Assembly: GCA_032209605.1 (NCBI GenBank)
Contig: JASFXZ010000005.1
Span: 30,926,905-30,990,904, forward strand
Direction of reading: 5' to 3'
Source of the DNA: Mactromeris polynyma
Lineage: Eukaryota; Mollusca; Bivalvia; Venerida; Mactridae
Length of the DNA: 64,000 nt
The position numbers and the translations under genes were made by a program. The notes under the pieces are model-generated. The model did not search any database. It was not told the origin of the DNA and was given only the letters and a program-made list of their open reading frames with translations. This document shows positions 27,301 to 34,129 of this stretch, piece by piece; position 1 is the stretch's first letter, and each line of letters starts with the position of its first letter.

Positions 27301-30300
27301 TTGACATTAATTATGTATATTGTTATATACTGTTTTAACATTGTATATGTAATTTTCTATTGAATGGTCACATATTTGAATGGAATGTGAGTTATTAATG
27401 ATAGTTTGTGTTGTATTCTTTTGTATAAGAATACCTAATTTGATTGAATTTTGATTGAAAAGCTTTGTATACATTTGATTGTATTGGTGTGTTTTGTTTT
27501 CTAGTTGATCACATTATAATTTGAATCGGTTGAGCAGAGAGTAGTGTTGTTGTTGGCATTTGGTTTTGTGTGGTACAGTTATAGTGATTGAATTTGTAGA
27601 GGGGAGTATTTTGTAATTGGTTATAGTAGTAGAGTTTCAAAGTAGTATATTGTAAAACGATTGAGTAATAGTTACAATTAGTTGATTATGGCTGAGTATT
27701 TATCAGAACGAGAAATTCGTCTTCGACACAGAGAACATACTAAATTGGAAGAAGAGAGAAAGAGAGTGGCTGAATTGGAAAGGTGTATTTTAGAACAGGA
27801 ACGGGAATTGATAAGTCAAAGAGAGCTTATTCATAGGCGGGATGATCAGAGAGTACATGATTATGCTGAAAACCAATCAAATGATTTAGTTGATTTTCAA
27901 GAGGAAGATATAGACGGATCGTATCAAACCATAGATGGAAATGGTTTTGATAAAAGTGAAATATTTCAAACTTCTACTCAGAGGGTTTTGGAAGAAAGTG
28001 ATGTGAGTAAAGAAATATCAAGACTAGATTCAATGCTAGCAGACTTGAGAGATGAGAATAAGTTTGAAGATACTCCAAGAAAGGAGTTTGCAAATGAAAG
28101 AAGAGTGAGTTTCGGTAGAGATACTGAGTATGCGGATCCTGATAAAGGCAGGAAAAGTGAGTTGAGATATGATAGAATATCTCCATCTAGCGAGAGAGAT
28201 ACCAGGATAAAGGGAAACAGGACATTGCATAATAATGATGTAGAGAAAAAAGGGAAACAAAATGAGGAGTTTTTAATGAGACAGTTAGACATGGAGAGGA
28301 AACGGAGACTAGAATTAGAACAGGAAATGAAATGGCAGGAGGAAAAGATAAGAATGAATTTCGAGGATATGTATGATAGAAAATTGAAAGAAGAGATGTT
28401 GAAGAAGAGTGATATGCTAGAGAGAAGCATAAAGCAAGAAAGACATAAAGAAATGAACAGGATAGGTAATAAAGATCTTGAAGAAGAAATTAGGGAACGG
28501 ATAGCTCTGTTGAGAGACAGTGAACGGTCACAAGGACAGGAAAGAGAAATATTACATGAGCGAAGAGAACATCATCAACCTGACAATCACTCATACAGCA
28601 AATATTTAGGGAAACCCAAAATTCCAAATTTTGATGGAACTCAATTTGATGAGTGGAAGCTGGAGATAAACAGTTTGATAGACGCTGGTATATACCACAG
28701 CCATCAGCTTACTCAGGCAGTGAGAAATTCCATCTTAGGAAAAGCGATACAGGTTTTGCTGACGATAAAACCAAGCTCTACGACATGTGAAATTTTAAAA
28801 AAGATGGAAGACATTTATGGAAATATCAAAAGTGGGGACTCAATCATCCACGACTTTTACTCCGCAAAACAGTCATCCACCGAATTGTGTTCAGAGTGGG
28901 GGATAAGGATAGAAACTTTATTTCAGAAAGCTGTGGAAAGAGGAGAAATAGAGGAGAGTAGGAGAGATAGGAAACTGAAGGAGAGATTTTGGCGGGGTTT
29001 GTACGCAGACAAGATCAAATCCGCCACGCGAATGTACTATGATTCGCAGGATTCCTTTGATAAATTACGAAAGAAAGCGAGAATTGAGGAGATGGAGATT
29101 GACACAGAAACATTGCAAAAACAGAGTAAAGACATTGAAGAAACAGAAATGACGAAGACAAGTCTTCCAATGATACATTCGACAAACAGCACATGGTCGA
29201 AGTTGGATGAAATTCTAAACAGAATGAACCAGTTGGAAATTGAAATGAAGGACATAAAGGAGGCACAATTCAATCAGCAGAAGACAGGCGGCACTTATAA
29301 TCCAAACACCAAAGTAAACCAAGGCAATTGGAAAGGCAACAACAAGCAAGTACCAAAATCTAACCAACCGTTAAACTAAACAGTGTCTTCGTCGCAGGGC
29401 AGACTGAAGACGCGGAAACTGGCCCTATCAATAGAAACATCATGGAAAGAATTTTAGGACACAGCAACGAAGCAGATATTTTTGTAGAAGGAAGGAAAAC
29501 TAAAGCTTTAATAGACACTGGTTCTATGGTGACCACAGTTTCAAATACTTTTGTAACATCTTTAGGATTATACCCAAAACCAATTCAACATTTACATTAT
29601 ATATATATTCCTATAGAGTCTTGTGGCCTTTTTCTTTATATTAACATCTAACCTAGAAAACCACGTGATGGCCTAAATTGAATGCTTCAACGCATTCAAT
29701 ATTTAATTGTACCGTCCTACGGACACACAATTGCTACTCATGTTTATGAATAAATAATTAATGTCTTCGACATAATTGTTTCAGGTTAGTTGTTTTAGTT
29801 TCATTTATTACCCTGCATATATATATGTGTGTATTTCATATATTTTCATAATGAACTGTATTCAATGTATTAATCAATGTTATTGTGTTCGCCACGTGTA
29901 GCACTTATTATCACGTGTTGTTTAATGAATGCTGTTCAGATTTATGTTAATTAAGTTTATATTTATGTAAATGGCATTCAATATTTAATTGTACCGTCCT
30001 ACGGACACACAATTGCTACTCATGTTTATGAATAAATAATTAATGTCTTCGACATAATTGTTTCAGAGTCTATTTATCCAGAAGGCCCTGACCCACGACT
30101 ATATATGATTTCAAGTTGTCAGCGTTGCTGAAATTGTATTTGCTACTGAGCTACCCGTGACATATGTGTGTTCATTTAGTAATGTTAATATCGCTAGTTC
30201 TGTCATGTGATTGAAGAAATCCAATTTCCGCGGGATTTTATTGTTTACATCACGTGAGAACTATTTTCAACTTTCTAAAAATAAACTTTCCGTAGACTGG

Positions 30301-30803
30301 TTTCAAATATTTTATCAGTCAAAATAGACCTTGACGATTTGAAATCCTGCACCACATGAGGGAATAAATTCTAAAAATAAAACTGGATGTACAACTAGTA
30401 AATATGAAGGACAAAAATTCATCTTCGCATTATACGGTTTGGCACCTTTTCGTGAGACCGAGTCATTAATATCATTCCTACTTTTATGTACTAAAATTCA
30501 TGGCTACACTTTAACTTCTTCTTAAGCACTGTTAGTGGCATGACATGCAACATTGTCCTCGCGTGATGTTTGACAGAAGAGATAGAGATCATTGTGCGTT
30601 CCGAAAGCGTGAGGATAGATCTTTCCACACAATTTTCTCATGTAACGACTCATTATTAAGATGATGACCACACGTATGATTGTTCTAGAAAATCATACTT
30701 ACTTTTTATGAACCCAAAACAGCAAGTTTGTTTCCGTTGAACTGAATCCGACGTTTGCATTTCCTCGGGATTCGCGTCACTCATCTTTGCATTTGTTCAA
30801 GAG
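3095..30803 (-). CDS. Six-exon host gene, unrecognised cytosolic-type protein (244 aa)
   Basis: Minus-strand gene assembled by eye. The exons in transcript order are 30703-30803 (ATG at 30784-30782), 19351-19389, 16841-17047, 15670-15699, 6828-6958 and 3095-3340 (TAG at 3097-3095). Every donor is GTAAG and every acceptor ends in AG after a pyrimidine- or T-rich tract. The first four introns are phase 1 and the last is phase 0. Coding lengths of 82+39+207+30+131+246 sum to 735, an exact multiple of three with one terminal stop. I see no signal peptide or membrane segment. The N-terminus has a KQTCCFGFIKKQRC motif that might be lipid-modified. The central exon is compact and mixed hydrophobic. 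The tail is Ser/Thr/Pro-rich, then strongly charged. The function is unknown. The long introns are filled with transposons, including an antisense LTR element in intron 1. Additional or alternative exons, and a 5' non-coding exon, may be missing. Confidence 0.78.
3341..6827 (-). other. Intron 5 of the six-exon gene
   Basis: AT-rich intron. It contains a run of ten C at 4019-4028 and two tandem copies of a repeat near 6202-6480. No exon-like open segment with good splice sites was noticed. Confidence 0.5.
6202..6480. repeat. Two-copy tandem repeat, period about 170 bp
   Basis: The blocks starting at 6202 (GAGCCAGAGTCATTATG) and 6372 (GAGTCAGAGTCATAAGA) run in parallel for about 100 bases. They share the TTTACAGGAATGTTCACCA and TTGTGCACCT segments and both end near CCTTGACTTA. 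Probably a fragment of a dispersed repeat. Confidence 0.7.
6828..6958 (-). CDS. Exon 5 of the six-exon gene (Ser/Thr/Pro-rich linker)
   Basis: The acceptor is TTTTTTTCTTAAG and the donor GTTGAT|GTAAGTATTG. It enters in phase 1 and leaves in phase 0. Its 44 residues are low-complexity and polar (ESTQLPCTSSTHETQSPRNN onward), consistent with a disordered linker and possible phosphorylation sites. No stop codon occurs in the used frame. Confidence 0.72.
8348..8610 (+). repeat. tRNA-derived SINE-like fragments
   Basis: GTTCGAATC at about 8360 resembles a B box. A tRNA-like stretch (TGTAGTGGTAAGCATAACGG...) follows at about 8490. The block GGTAGCG(C/A)CATTGA(G/C)CGATTTTTC occurs twice, at about 8372 and 8530. 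The sequence TGTTCCTCAAAAC-TGATTTTAT at 8397 recurs at 11553, so both belong to one dispersed family. Not a functional tRNA. Confidence 0.45.
9348..9947 (+). pseudogene. LINE ORF2 C-terminal fragment (zinc-knuckle region)
   Basis: An open frame of 199 residues. It carries the arrangement typical of LINE C-termini: a basic segment with RLRMSSHRLAVESGRW, then ERICPFCN...DEYHFVLVC, giving a C-x2-C...H-x4-C zinc-binding pattern. No polymerase motif is present, so the fragment cannot act alone. The frame is intact, suggesting a fairly young insertion. Confidence 0.65.
9348..10386 (+). mobile_element. 5'-truncated LINE 3' end
   Basis: Contains an ORF for a LINE ORF2 C-terminus (9348-9947), then a 3' region of about 440 bases. 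It ends with AATAAAAG and a (TTC)n tail at about 10366-10383, as many non-LTR elements end in a short microsatellite. The reverse transcriptase domain is missing, consistent with 5' truncation on insertion. It lies in intron 4 of the minus-strand gene, in antisense orientation. Confidence 0.65.
10387..10414. repeat. Perfect hairpin next to the LINE tail
   Basis: The ten-base arms TATCACGGAC and GTCCGTGATA flank an eight-base loop. The hairpin directly follows the (TTC)n LINE tail. Confidence 0.8.
10565..10680 (+). repeat. tRNA-derived SINE head
   Basis: TATAGCTCAGATGGTAGCG fits a pol III A box and GAGTTCGAGACC a B box. The spacing between them is larger than in a normal tRNA and no cloverleaf closes, so I call it a SINE relic. 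Confidence 0.5.
11030..11130 (-). repeat. tRNA-derived SINE head
   Basis: On the minus strand, ATAGCTCAATTGATAGCG (A box) is followed by GACTAGTAACTTCGACC and then GAGTTCGAGAC (B box). The acceptor stem does not pair. Confidence 0.5.
11922..12140 (+). pseudogene. Mariner-type transposase N-terminal fragment
   Basis: From ATG at 11922 the frame reads MELRSVVKFCVG, then shifts by one base into KKPPAETLRLI. The second frame contains KTFMYKWHDRFRNGR and DDDKRPGRPS, which is the mariner (HTH_48-type) paired DNA-binding region with its GRPS linker. The DDE catalytic domain is absent. A Tc1-like element begins about 130 bases further on, so the mariner copy may have been disrupted by that insertion. 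Confidence 0.65.
12275..13511 (+). mobile_element. Tc1-like DNA transposon (about 1.24 kb)
   Basis: The left end CACTGACAAA and right end (reverse complement) CACTGACCAAA are each next to a TA dinucleotide (12273-12274 and 13512-13513), as expected for Tc1/mariner insertion. The length is normal for the family. It encloses a broken DD34E transposase. The terminal repeats are only weakly preserved beyond about 10 bases. Confidence 0.7.
12358..13217 (+). pseudogene. Tc1-family DD34E transposase, frameshifted
   Basis: The frame from ATG at 12358 gives the helix-turn-helix region (MPRLSEDQRNQAIGMLRAGS, then FGCSRQTIHNLANRY) and a GRPGR-like linker. It is then lost near 12600 by frameshift. The first catalytic Asp is in FSDES at 12751 in another frame. 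The second (QHDNATPHKA, codon at 12993) and the Glu (NRIEHIW, codon at 13098) lie in the frame 12813-13217, exactly 34 residues apart. The catalytic triad is preserved, but at least two frameshifts make the gene inactive. Confidence 0.85.
15360..15424 (-). repeat. tRNA-like relic
   Basis: On the minus strand, TCTGTAGCTCAGTTGCATCAG resembles an A box and ACGGGTTGTAGTC a decayed B box (expected GGTTCGA). CCGTTCATAGATCTAGAG lies between. A pseudo-tRNA or SINE head. Confidence 0.45.
15670..15699 (-). CDS. Microexon 4 (30 nt) of the six-exon gene
   Basis: The acceptor is TTCGTTAACAG and the donor TCAG|GTAAGATG; the exon is phase 1 to phase 1. It encodes LINQPKTSTS across the junction with exon 3. 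Exon and flanking intron resemble microexon 2, including the CTTACCTGA...TACTGGTTT block read on the plus strand. Confidence 0.65.
15700..16840 (-). other. Intron 3 of the six-exon gene
   Basis: No mobile element recognised. A perfect 14-base palindrome, GGGATTTAAATCCC, sits at 16500-16513. Confidence 0.5.
16841..17047 (-). CDS. Core exon 3 (207 nt) of the six-exon gene
   Basis: The acceptor is TTTACTTTACAG and the donor CGAC|GTAAGTTC; the exon is phase 1 to phase 1 (69 codons). It encodes the only compact part of the protein, with RPKLQIFDP near the start, then NYSRGFAIALTQMLGDFYIL, then LPLIVLCPIESRLRPDVD. The alternation of hydrophobic strands and helices looks like an alpha/beta fold. 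From memory, the CPI-S-R...D pattern recalls an uncharacterised animal domain, which I cannot confirm. If the donor is not used, the frame reads on for RKFKHVYVVFNLE and stops at about 16800. Confidence 0.75.
17048..19350 (-). other. Intron 2 of the six-exon gene
   Basis: AT-rich. No transposon end, RNA gene or further splice-bounded exon was noticed. Confidence 0.45.
19351..19389 (-). CDS. Microexon 2 (39 nt) of the six-exon gene
   Basis: The acceptor is ...TATTTTAG and the donor TCAG|GTAAGATT. The exon is phase 1 to phase 1 and encodes K-QRCNTQSETSKS when joined to exon 1. Its last 18 bases and its donor resemble those of the 30-nt exon at 15670-15699, which suggests exon duplication. Its length is a multiple of three, so it can be skipped without changing the frame. 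Confidence 0.7.
19903..19975 (+). repeat. tRNA-like relic
   Basis: GCGTCAATAGCGCAGCGGTATACG matches an A-box region and TTGTTCGATTCC a B box at near-normal tRNA spacing (about 40 bases apart). The acceptor arms do not pair convincingly. A tRNA pseudogene or SINE head is most likely. Confidence 0.45.
20646..21983. mobile_element. Foldback-type element with long inverted arms and 116-bp internal repeats
   Basis: The ends are inverted copies for roughly 240-310 bases (left arm from 20646, right arm to 21983). The sequence is flanked by a 6-bp direct duplication TAAAAC at 20640-20645 and 21984-21989. Each tip carries the palindrome GGTGGCATATTACTGCCACC. Between the arms are about seven tandem units of about 116 bp. 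In each, GTGGTAACACGAATCTTA is answered by the inverted TAAGATTCGTGTTACCAC, so each unit can fold into a hairpin. No coding capacity. It lies in intron 1 of the minus-strand gene and must be mobilised in trans. Confidence 0.88.
20962..21780 (+). repeat. Tandem array of about seven 116-bp hairpin units
   Basis: The landmark AGAAGCC recurs at 21078, 21194, 21309, 21425, 21541 and 21657 (spacing 115-116). Units differ by a few substitutions such as AAGTGGACAAC versus AAGTGGTCAAC, so they are homogenised but not identical. Confidence 0.9.
22560..23490 (+). pseudogene. Decayed LINE reverse transcriptase
   Basis: Recognisable pieces in shifting frames are SYVRYQGLLSGQFPVLQG followed by TRQGGKSS (about 22650-22725), VYINDLIQQLELSG (about 22737-22785), a degenerate catalytic ADEMVLVSFS (about 22820), and LYGCETWNTYSASDVKGLE with FRIKYTQRFSRY (about 23190-23300). 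The order matches RT palm, YxDD region and post-RT segment of non-LTR elements. Several frameshifts and stops mean it is inactive. No clear 3' tail or target duplication. Confidence 0.65.
24418..25210 (+). repeat. 5' LTR (about 793 bp)
   Basis: The boundary 24646-25210 is certain by comparison with the 3' copy. The extension to 24418 rests on TGTCA/TGACA symmetry and the TATG duplication. Inside it a 92-bp block is present twice (24741-24832 and 25023-25114), each with AATAAA and ending TTGTTTCAG. Confidence 0.7.
25213..25224 (+). promoter_or_regulatory. Primer-binding site
   Basis: TGGCACCCAACG begins two bases after the LTR end. TGG is the complement of a tRNA CCA end, the normal position and form for a reverse-transcription primer site. 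The tRNA is not identified. Confidence 0.65.
25803..26140 (+). repeat. Tandem duplication in retrotransposon leader
   Basis: Two blocks of about 165 bases, from about 25803 and 25970. They share TTTTCATGTGTTTACAT, TTTAGGAAGGGTTATT and later A-rich segments. They lie in the 2.4-kb untranslated leader between the primer site and gag. Confidence 0.65.
26250..26490 (+). mobile_element. SINE-like insertion in the leader
   Basis: AATAGCTCAGTGGTTAACG (A box) and GGTTCGCTCC (B-box-like) are followed after about 140 bases by a run of 27 A (26464-26490). This is the structure of a tRNA-headed SINE with a poly(A) tail. A target duplication is not clear. Confidence 0.5.
26885..26955 (+). repeat. tRNA-like relic in the leader
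   Basis: TATAGCCGAGAGGTTAGAGCG (A box) and GAGGATCGAAACC (B box) are present, with a leucine/serine-like long spacing. The acceptor stem is not formed. Confidence 0.4.
27688..29379 (+). CDS. gag: Retrotransposon Gag
   Basis: The frame from ATG 27688 (MAEYLSEREI) to TAA gives 563 residues. The first half is strongly charged and coiled-coil-like (about residues 1-60 and 195-300). The second half, from about residue 305 (KPKIPNFDGTQFDEWKLEI onward) to about 470, resembles capsid domains of LTR-element Gag proteins, including the PNMA-type, with W and helix spacing as in that fold. A CCHC zinc knuckle is absent; the C-terminus is Asn/Gln/Lys-rich. It would form the virus-like particle of the element. 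It is intact, the only full-length transposon ORF in the window, and overlaps the protease frame through a putative -1 shift. An upstream TTG in the same frame was not taken as start. Confidence 0.8.
   Translation: MAEYLSEREIRLRHREHTKLEEERKRVAELERCILEQERELISQRELIHRRDDQRVHDYAENQSNDLVDFQEEDIDGSYQTIDGNGFDKSEIFQTSTQRVLEESDVSKEISRLDSMLADLRDENKFEDTPRKEFANERRVSFGRDTEYADPDKGRKSELRYDRISPSSERDTRIKGNRTLHNNDVEKKGKQNEEFLMRQLDMERKRRLELEQEMKWQEEKIRMNFEDMYDRKLKEEMLKKSDMLERSIKQERHKEMNRIGNKDLEEEIRERIALLRDSERSQGQEREILHERREHHQPDNHSYSKYLGKPKIPNFDGTQFDEWKLEINSLIDAGIYHSHQLTQAVRNSILGKAIQVLLTIKPSSTTCEILKKMEDIYGNIKSGDSIIHDFYSAKQSSTELCSEWGIRIETLFQKAVERGEIEESRRDRKLKERFWRGLYADKIKSATRMYYDSQDSFDKLRKKARIEEMEIDTETLQKQSKDIEETEMTKTSLPMIHSTNSTWSKLDEILNRMNQLEIEMKDIKEAQFNQQKTGGTYNPNTKVNQGNWKGNNKQVPKSNQPLN
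29370..29411 (+). promoter_or_regulatory. Putative -1 ribosomal frameshift signal
   Basis: The heptamer G-TTA-AAC (29370-29376) is in the gag reading phase, directly before the TAA stop (29377-29379). It fits the X-XXY-YYZ pattern except at the first base. A six-base stem GTCTTC (29385-29390) with GAAGAC (29406-29411) starts eight bases downstream, in the usual spacing. The protease frame is exactly -1 to gag and is open from the slip site. Confidence 0.65.
29377..29595 (+). pseudogene. Retropepsin (protease), C-terminally truncated
   Basis: The -1 frame reads NSVFVAGQTEDAETGPINRN and then reaches KALIDTGSMVTTVS, the retropepsin active-site DTGS motif followed by the expected hydrophobic strand. 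The frame then runs into the deletion junction at about 29596 and on into LTR sequence. The flap and C-terminal parts of the fold are missing, so the enzyme is not functional. It would normally process Gag-Pol. Confidence 0.75.
29598..30162 (+). repeat. 3' LTR, 5'-truncated (565 bp)
   Basis: Matches 24646-25210 at a constant offset of 4952 with no gap and no mismatch noticed. The deletion junction falls in a TATATATATATT stretch. Confidence 0.9.
30703..30803 (-). CDS. Exon with start codon of the six-exon gene
   Basis: The acceptor TTTCAAACAG lies just above 30803 and the donor A|GTAAGTATG at 30703. After a 19-base leader, ATG (30784-30782) opens a frame beginning MSDANPEEMQTSDSV and ending in CCFGFIK plus one base (phase 1). 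Because an acceptor precedes the leader, an upstream non-coding exon is expected but was not located. Confidence 0.75.
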
Positions 30804-33235
30804 CTGTTTGAAATTAAAATATATTATTTCCACATAAATATTTTTCACATATGTTATGTACGAATGGTTCATTAGATTCCTAACAGTTAAAATTCATTTG
30901 TATGGTGTGTATATCAGTTAGTTCTATGTTGCATGAGATCAGCCGTGCAAATTTGTTAACAAGAACACTGAAGATTGGGCCTTTTCCCTACATCCGTTTG
31001 TAAAACAATATAGTTCATTTAAGAAATTGAGTTGATTTTTTCATTATATGCAGCTTAGTCGGCACGCAAGCTGCCTTATTATCGGATTAACTCGAGTTCA
31101 TGCAGGAACGTTTTAAAATGTATACATTAAACTAAGTATTTTACAATAATGGTAAATGCATTGCCGTAGCGTGATGCTGACATCGTAATATATAAATTAG
31201 CTCAACGAAATGTCAAGACACCCTGCTCAGAGGTTTGGAACACACCCCATGATTAAGGACGTTTGCGCTTCCTTGTTAATTGATAACGTACTGCAATAAG
31301 TTGTTCTTTTCGAAGACTGAAAGCTCCAAAGAATAGCAATCTGCTTTTACCACTATCTTGCAATGCGCGACATCATATTATGAGGCTTGCGGTAATGGAA
31401 CCAACTGCAATCAAAAAGTGGTAATAAGCAACTCGTACATGTAAACAATGTCATATAGTACACCTTTAATTTAGATAAAGTAGATGATATGTCTGTCAAT
31501 GTTGTGAGTTTTGTCATATCTCTACCTATCTAGTGTGTAGACTTGACTGACTAGGCATATCATGTATAATGCACATTGAATACTTTGGTCGAATTTCATA
31601 CTTCACTCAAACATATGACAATATAACACTCAGATGTCAAACACTTCCTTCTTTACGTCTAGTCAGCGATGTTTAACGTATACCACTACGTTATCTAAGG
31701 TCACTTGAAAGTCCTAGTTTGTATCCTCTAGCGTCAAGTAATGTGCATACTTATAATATCGTGTCTAGAATACAATTCAGGTATGTGCATAGAGGGATAA
31801 TCAAAATATCTATCAATGCAATAGTTGAAACTAATAAAGTGCAAAGAGCTCTGACGAGAACGATTCATGGATTGTGTGGCTATTGCCTCCCAAATATCTC
31901 ATACTTTTGTATTCAGTCCTTACTATGCTCCTTTCAGACAGCACATACACAACTTTCATAGCGCCTCGCTTAGCCACCGTAGATAACGTGGGTATGGGAA
32001 AAATACATGGGAATTGTGGGAAATCGTTAATATCTCAACAACGGATTGAGATATCGAAATTGTGCAAACGATTTTGTAAATTTTAACATTTCTGCAATAC
32101 ATATTCCGTTTTTCAGAAATATTGTGAAATAACGTTTTGGTCCTTTTTAACTTTGAAGACACGAACCACGGCTATATAAACAAAGAAGGGAGAAAACGGA
32201 CTGGTCGGGTTTAAAACCCAATATCTCAGTAAATAAAAGGAAATCTAAATTTGTGCAAGCGGCTTTGCAATCTTCATTTCTTAAGCTTTACAAATATGTA
32301 AACTTGATAAAAAATAAATTATTTTATTTTGGTCCTTTTTAACTTTGAACCTGATGATTTCCATTTTTGTTCTTTCGATTTCATATTGTAACTGCATGTG
32401 TATATCGATCACAGCGCCATATCTCCACATGTGGTCACTTAAGATATTATCTCAATCTAACTGGCGTGCTATATTGTTCGCTGGACCATGGTTTATTGTG
32501 TATAGTTATACTGGATACGCTGAATTATTTCTAGAAGACCATTTCGCATTTTCTTTAGCAGCAACTTAACTTTTATTGCAATAAACATTTTGTTTCAATT
32601 CATAGCAAATATATAGATACTGGCCCATAAAATTGAACATAACATATATTATAATACATACAAATAGTTCTAATATATTTGTGGTGTATATTTGATTTTC
32701 CACACATATCATGTACTAATTCATTAATTATCATCATACAGTCGGATTCATAAATTTGTTTGAATCATTCGTTATATAAATAAACTAGTAAATTTATAGA
32801 CTACACTCCATGAGAGTTTACTGTGTTTTGAGTAGAAAGTACATTTTTGCAGAAAAAATTGGTGCTAGTATAATAACTCCTCAATATATAATAGCGAAAT
32901 ACAGTACTGCTCAGACGAAAAGAAAAATCAGAATACCGCCGACTAATATTTAGTGAAATTACATTACAAACTATCAATTAGTTTACATGTAGTATTAATC
33001 TAATAAGTTTTTTTAAAGTATAAAATTCAACAATATCATCGCAAACATTCTATTTATTGTAATCAAGTTTACTGTTATTAAAACTTGTTTGTCTAAACAA
33101 TTGCATTATTTATAGAATTATTTTCACTTTTAAGTATAAGGTTAAACAATAGCATCAACAAAATATACATGTACTCATTGTAATCAACTTTTACTTTGTA
33201 ACATTTTATTTAATTTTGTTTAATTCCACACCTTT
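30804..33235. other. Upstream flank of the six-exon gene; weak repeats
   Basis: A two-copy tandem block (about 32028-32158 and 32216-32350) shares AATATCTCA, TTGTGCAA and TTTTGGTCCTTTTTAACTTTGA. A possible LINE post-RT relic (a short NKVQRALTRTIHGL frame, about 31830-31880) is too weak to call. No promoter element can be assigned. Confidence 0.4.
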
Positions 33236-33242
33236 GTTGCAA

Positions 33243-34113
33243 CCCGTTTTGTAATAAAAACCCGTTTTGTAATAAAACTATCAAAGTTGACAGAAACGTC
33301 TTATTTCACCATGAAATAACTGGAAACCAATCTGCAACTATAAAATGAGTCTTATTTCACACGACTTAAAAGGAAAACTCGACCATTAAAGACAAAATTT
33401 TAAAGAACCCGTTTTGTAATACCATTTTTCTAGACTCAACCCGTTTTGTAATAAACATTTCAAAGTTGACAGAAACATCTTATTTCACAATTAAACAACT
33501 GTAAACAACTGTCAAATGAGTTTTATTTCACACACGACGTACAAGGAAAACTCGAGCAATATATAAATACATAATTTTAATGAACCCGTTGTGTAATACC
33601 ATTGTTGGAGACTCGACCCGTTTTGTAATAAAAATTCTCAAAGTTCACAGTAATGATTTATTTCAGCATTAGATAACAAGACATCGATAGAAAGATGTAA
33701 AATATGTCTTATTTTAAAAGACAGAAAGTTAGTCTTACAGTAAAGTGATGATTTTAATGAACCTGTTTTGTAGTACCATTATTTGAGACTCAACCCGTTT
33801 TGTAATAATAAATTCAAGTGGACAGAAACGTTTAATTTTATTATTGAAATACTGGTTACTAGTCTACAAATGTAAAATTTGTCTTATTTTAGAACATTGA
33901 ATAGGAAAATTCCTGCAATAAAGACTTTATGTTAAAGAACCCATTTCGTAATACTATGTTTTGAGACTCAACCCGTTTTGTAATAAAATTTCGGAATTCC
34001 CATAAATGATTAAATTCAACATAAGATAACATATAGACTGGTTTCCTGTTATTTCATGATGAAATAAGATGTTTCTGTCAACTTTAAAATGTTTATTACA
34101 AAACGGGTTGAGT
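33243..34113. mobile_element. Foldback-like element with about 178-bp tandem repeats
   Basis: The CCCGTTTTGTAATAA motif followed by AAGTTGACAGAAAC recurs at 33261, 33440, 33617, 33794 and 33972 (period 177-179). At the right end (about 34036-34113) the same sequence appears inverted. It covers the motif, GTTTCTGTCAACTTT, and the ATTTCATGATGAAATAA segment matching the left end. The element is therefore a tandem array closed by inverted termini, without coding capacity. No target duplication was found. A single decayed copy of the motif lies at 8449-8477. Confidence 0.75.
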
Positions 34114-34129
34114 AGACTAATGTGTCAAC

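Larger units (their letters stand above)
24418..30162 (+). mobile_element. LTR retrotransposon with pol deleted
   Basis: The left LTR probably runs 24418-25210, starting TGTCA and ending TGACA. The right LTR ends at 30162 with the same TGACA. TATG precedes the left LTR (24414-24417) and follows the right one (30163-30166), a 4-bp target duplication. The right LTR is homologous only from 29598 (equal to 24646), directly after the protease start, so one deletion removed the rest of protease, all of RT, RNase H and integrase, the polypurine tract and the first 228 bases of the right LTR. The shared 565 bases show no difference that I could see, implying recent insertion. It is antisense to the host gene. 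Confidence 0.82.
19390..30702 (-). other. Intron 1 of the six-exon gene
   Basis: Holds the foldback element, the LINE relic and the LTR retrotransposon. Nothing is recognised in 23500-24410 or 30170-30700. Confidence 0.5.

Noticed and set aside
27974..28430. Minus-strand ORFs of 70-150 codons
   Set aside because: They lie opposite the charged, A-rich gag ORF; Leu/Ser-rich translations are the usual antisense artefact.
31719..31961. 80-codon ORF with NKVQRALTRTIHGL
   Set aside because: Faintly like a LINE post-RT segment, but too short and without any RT motif nearby.
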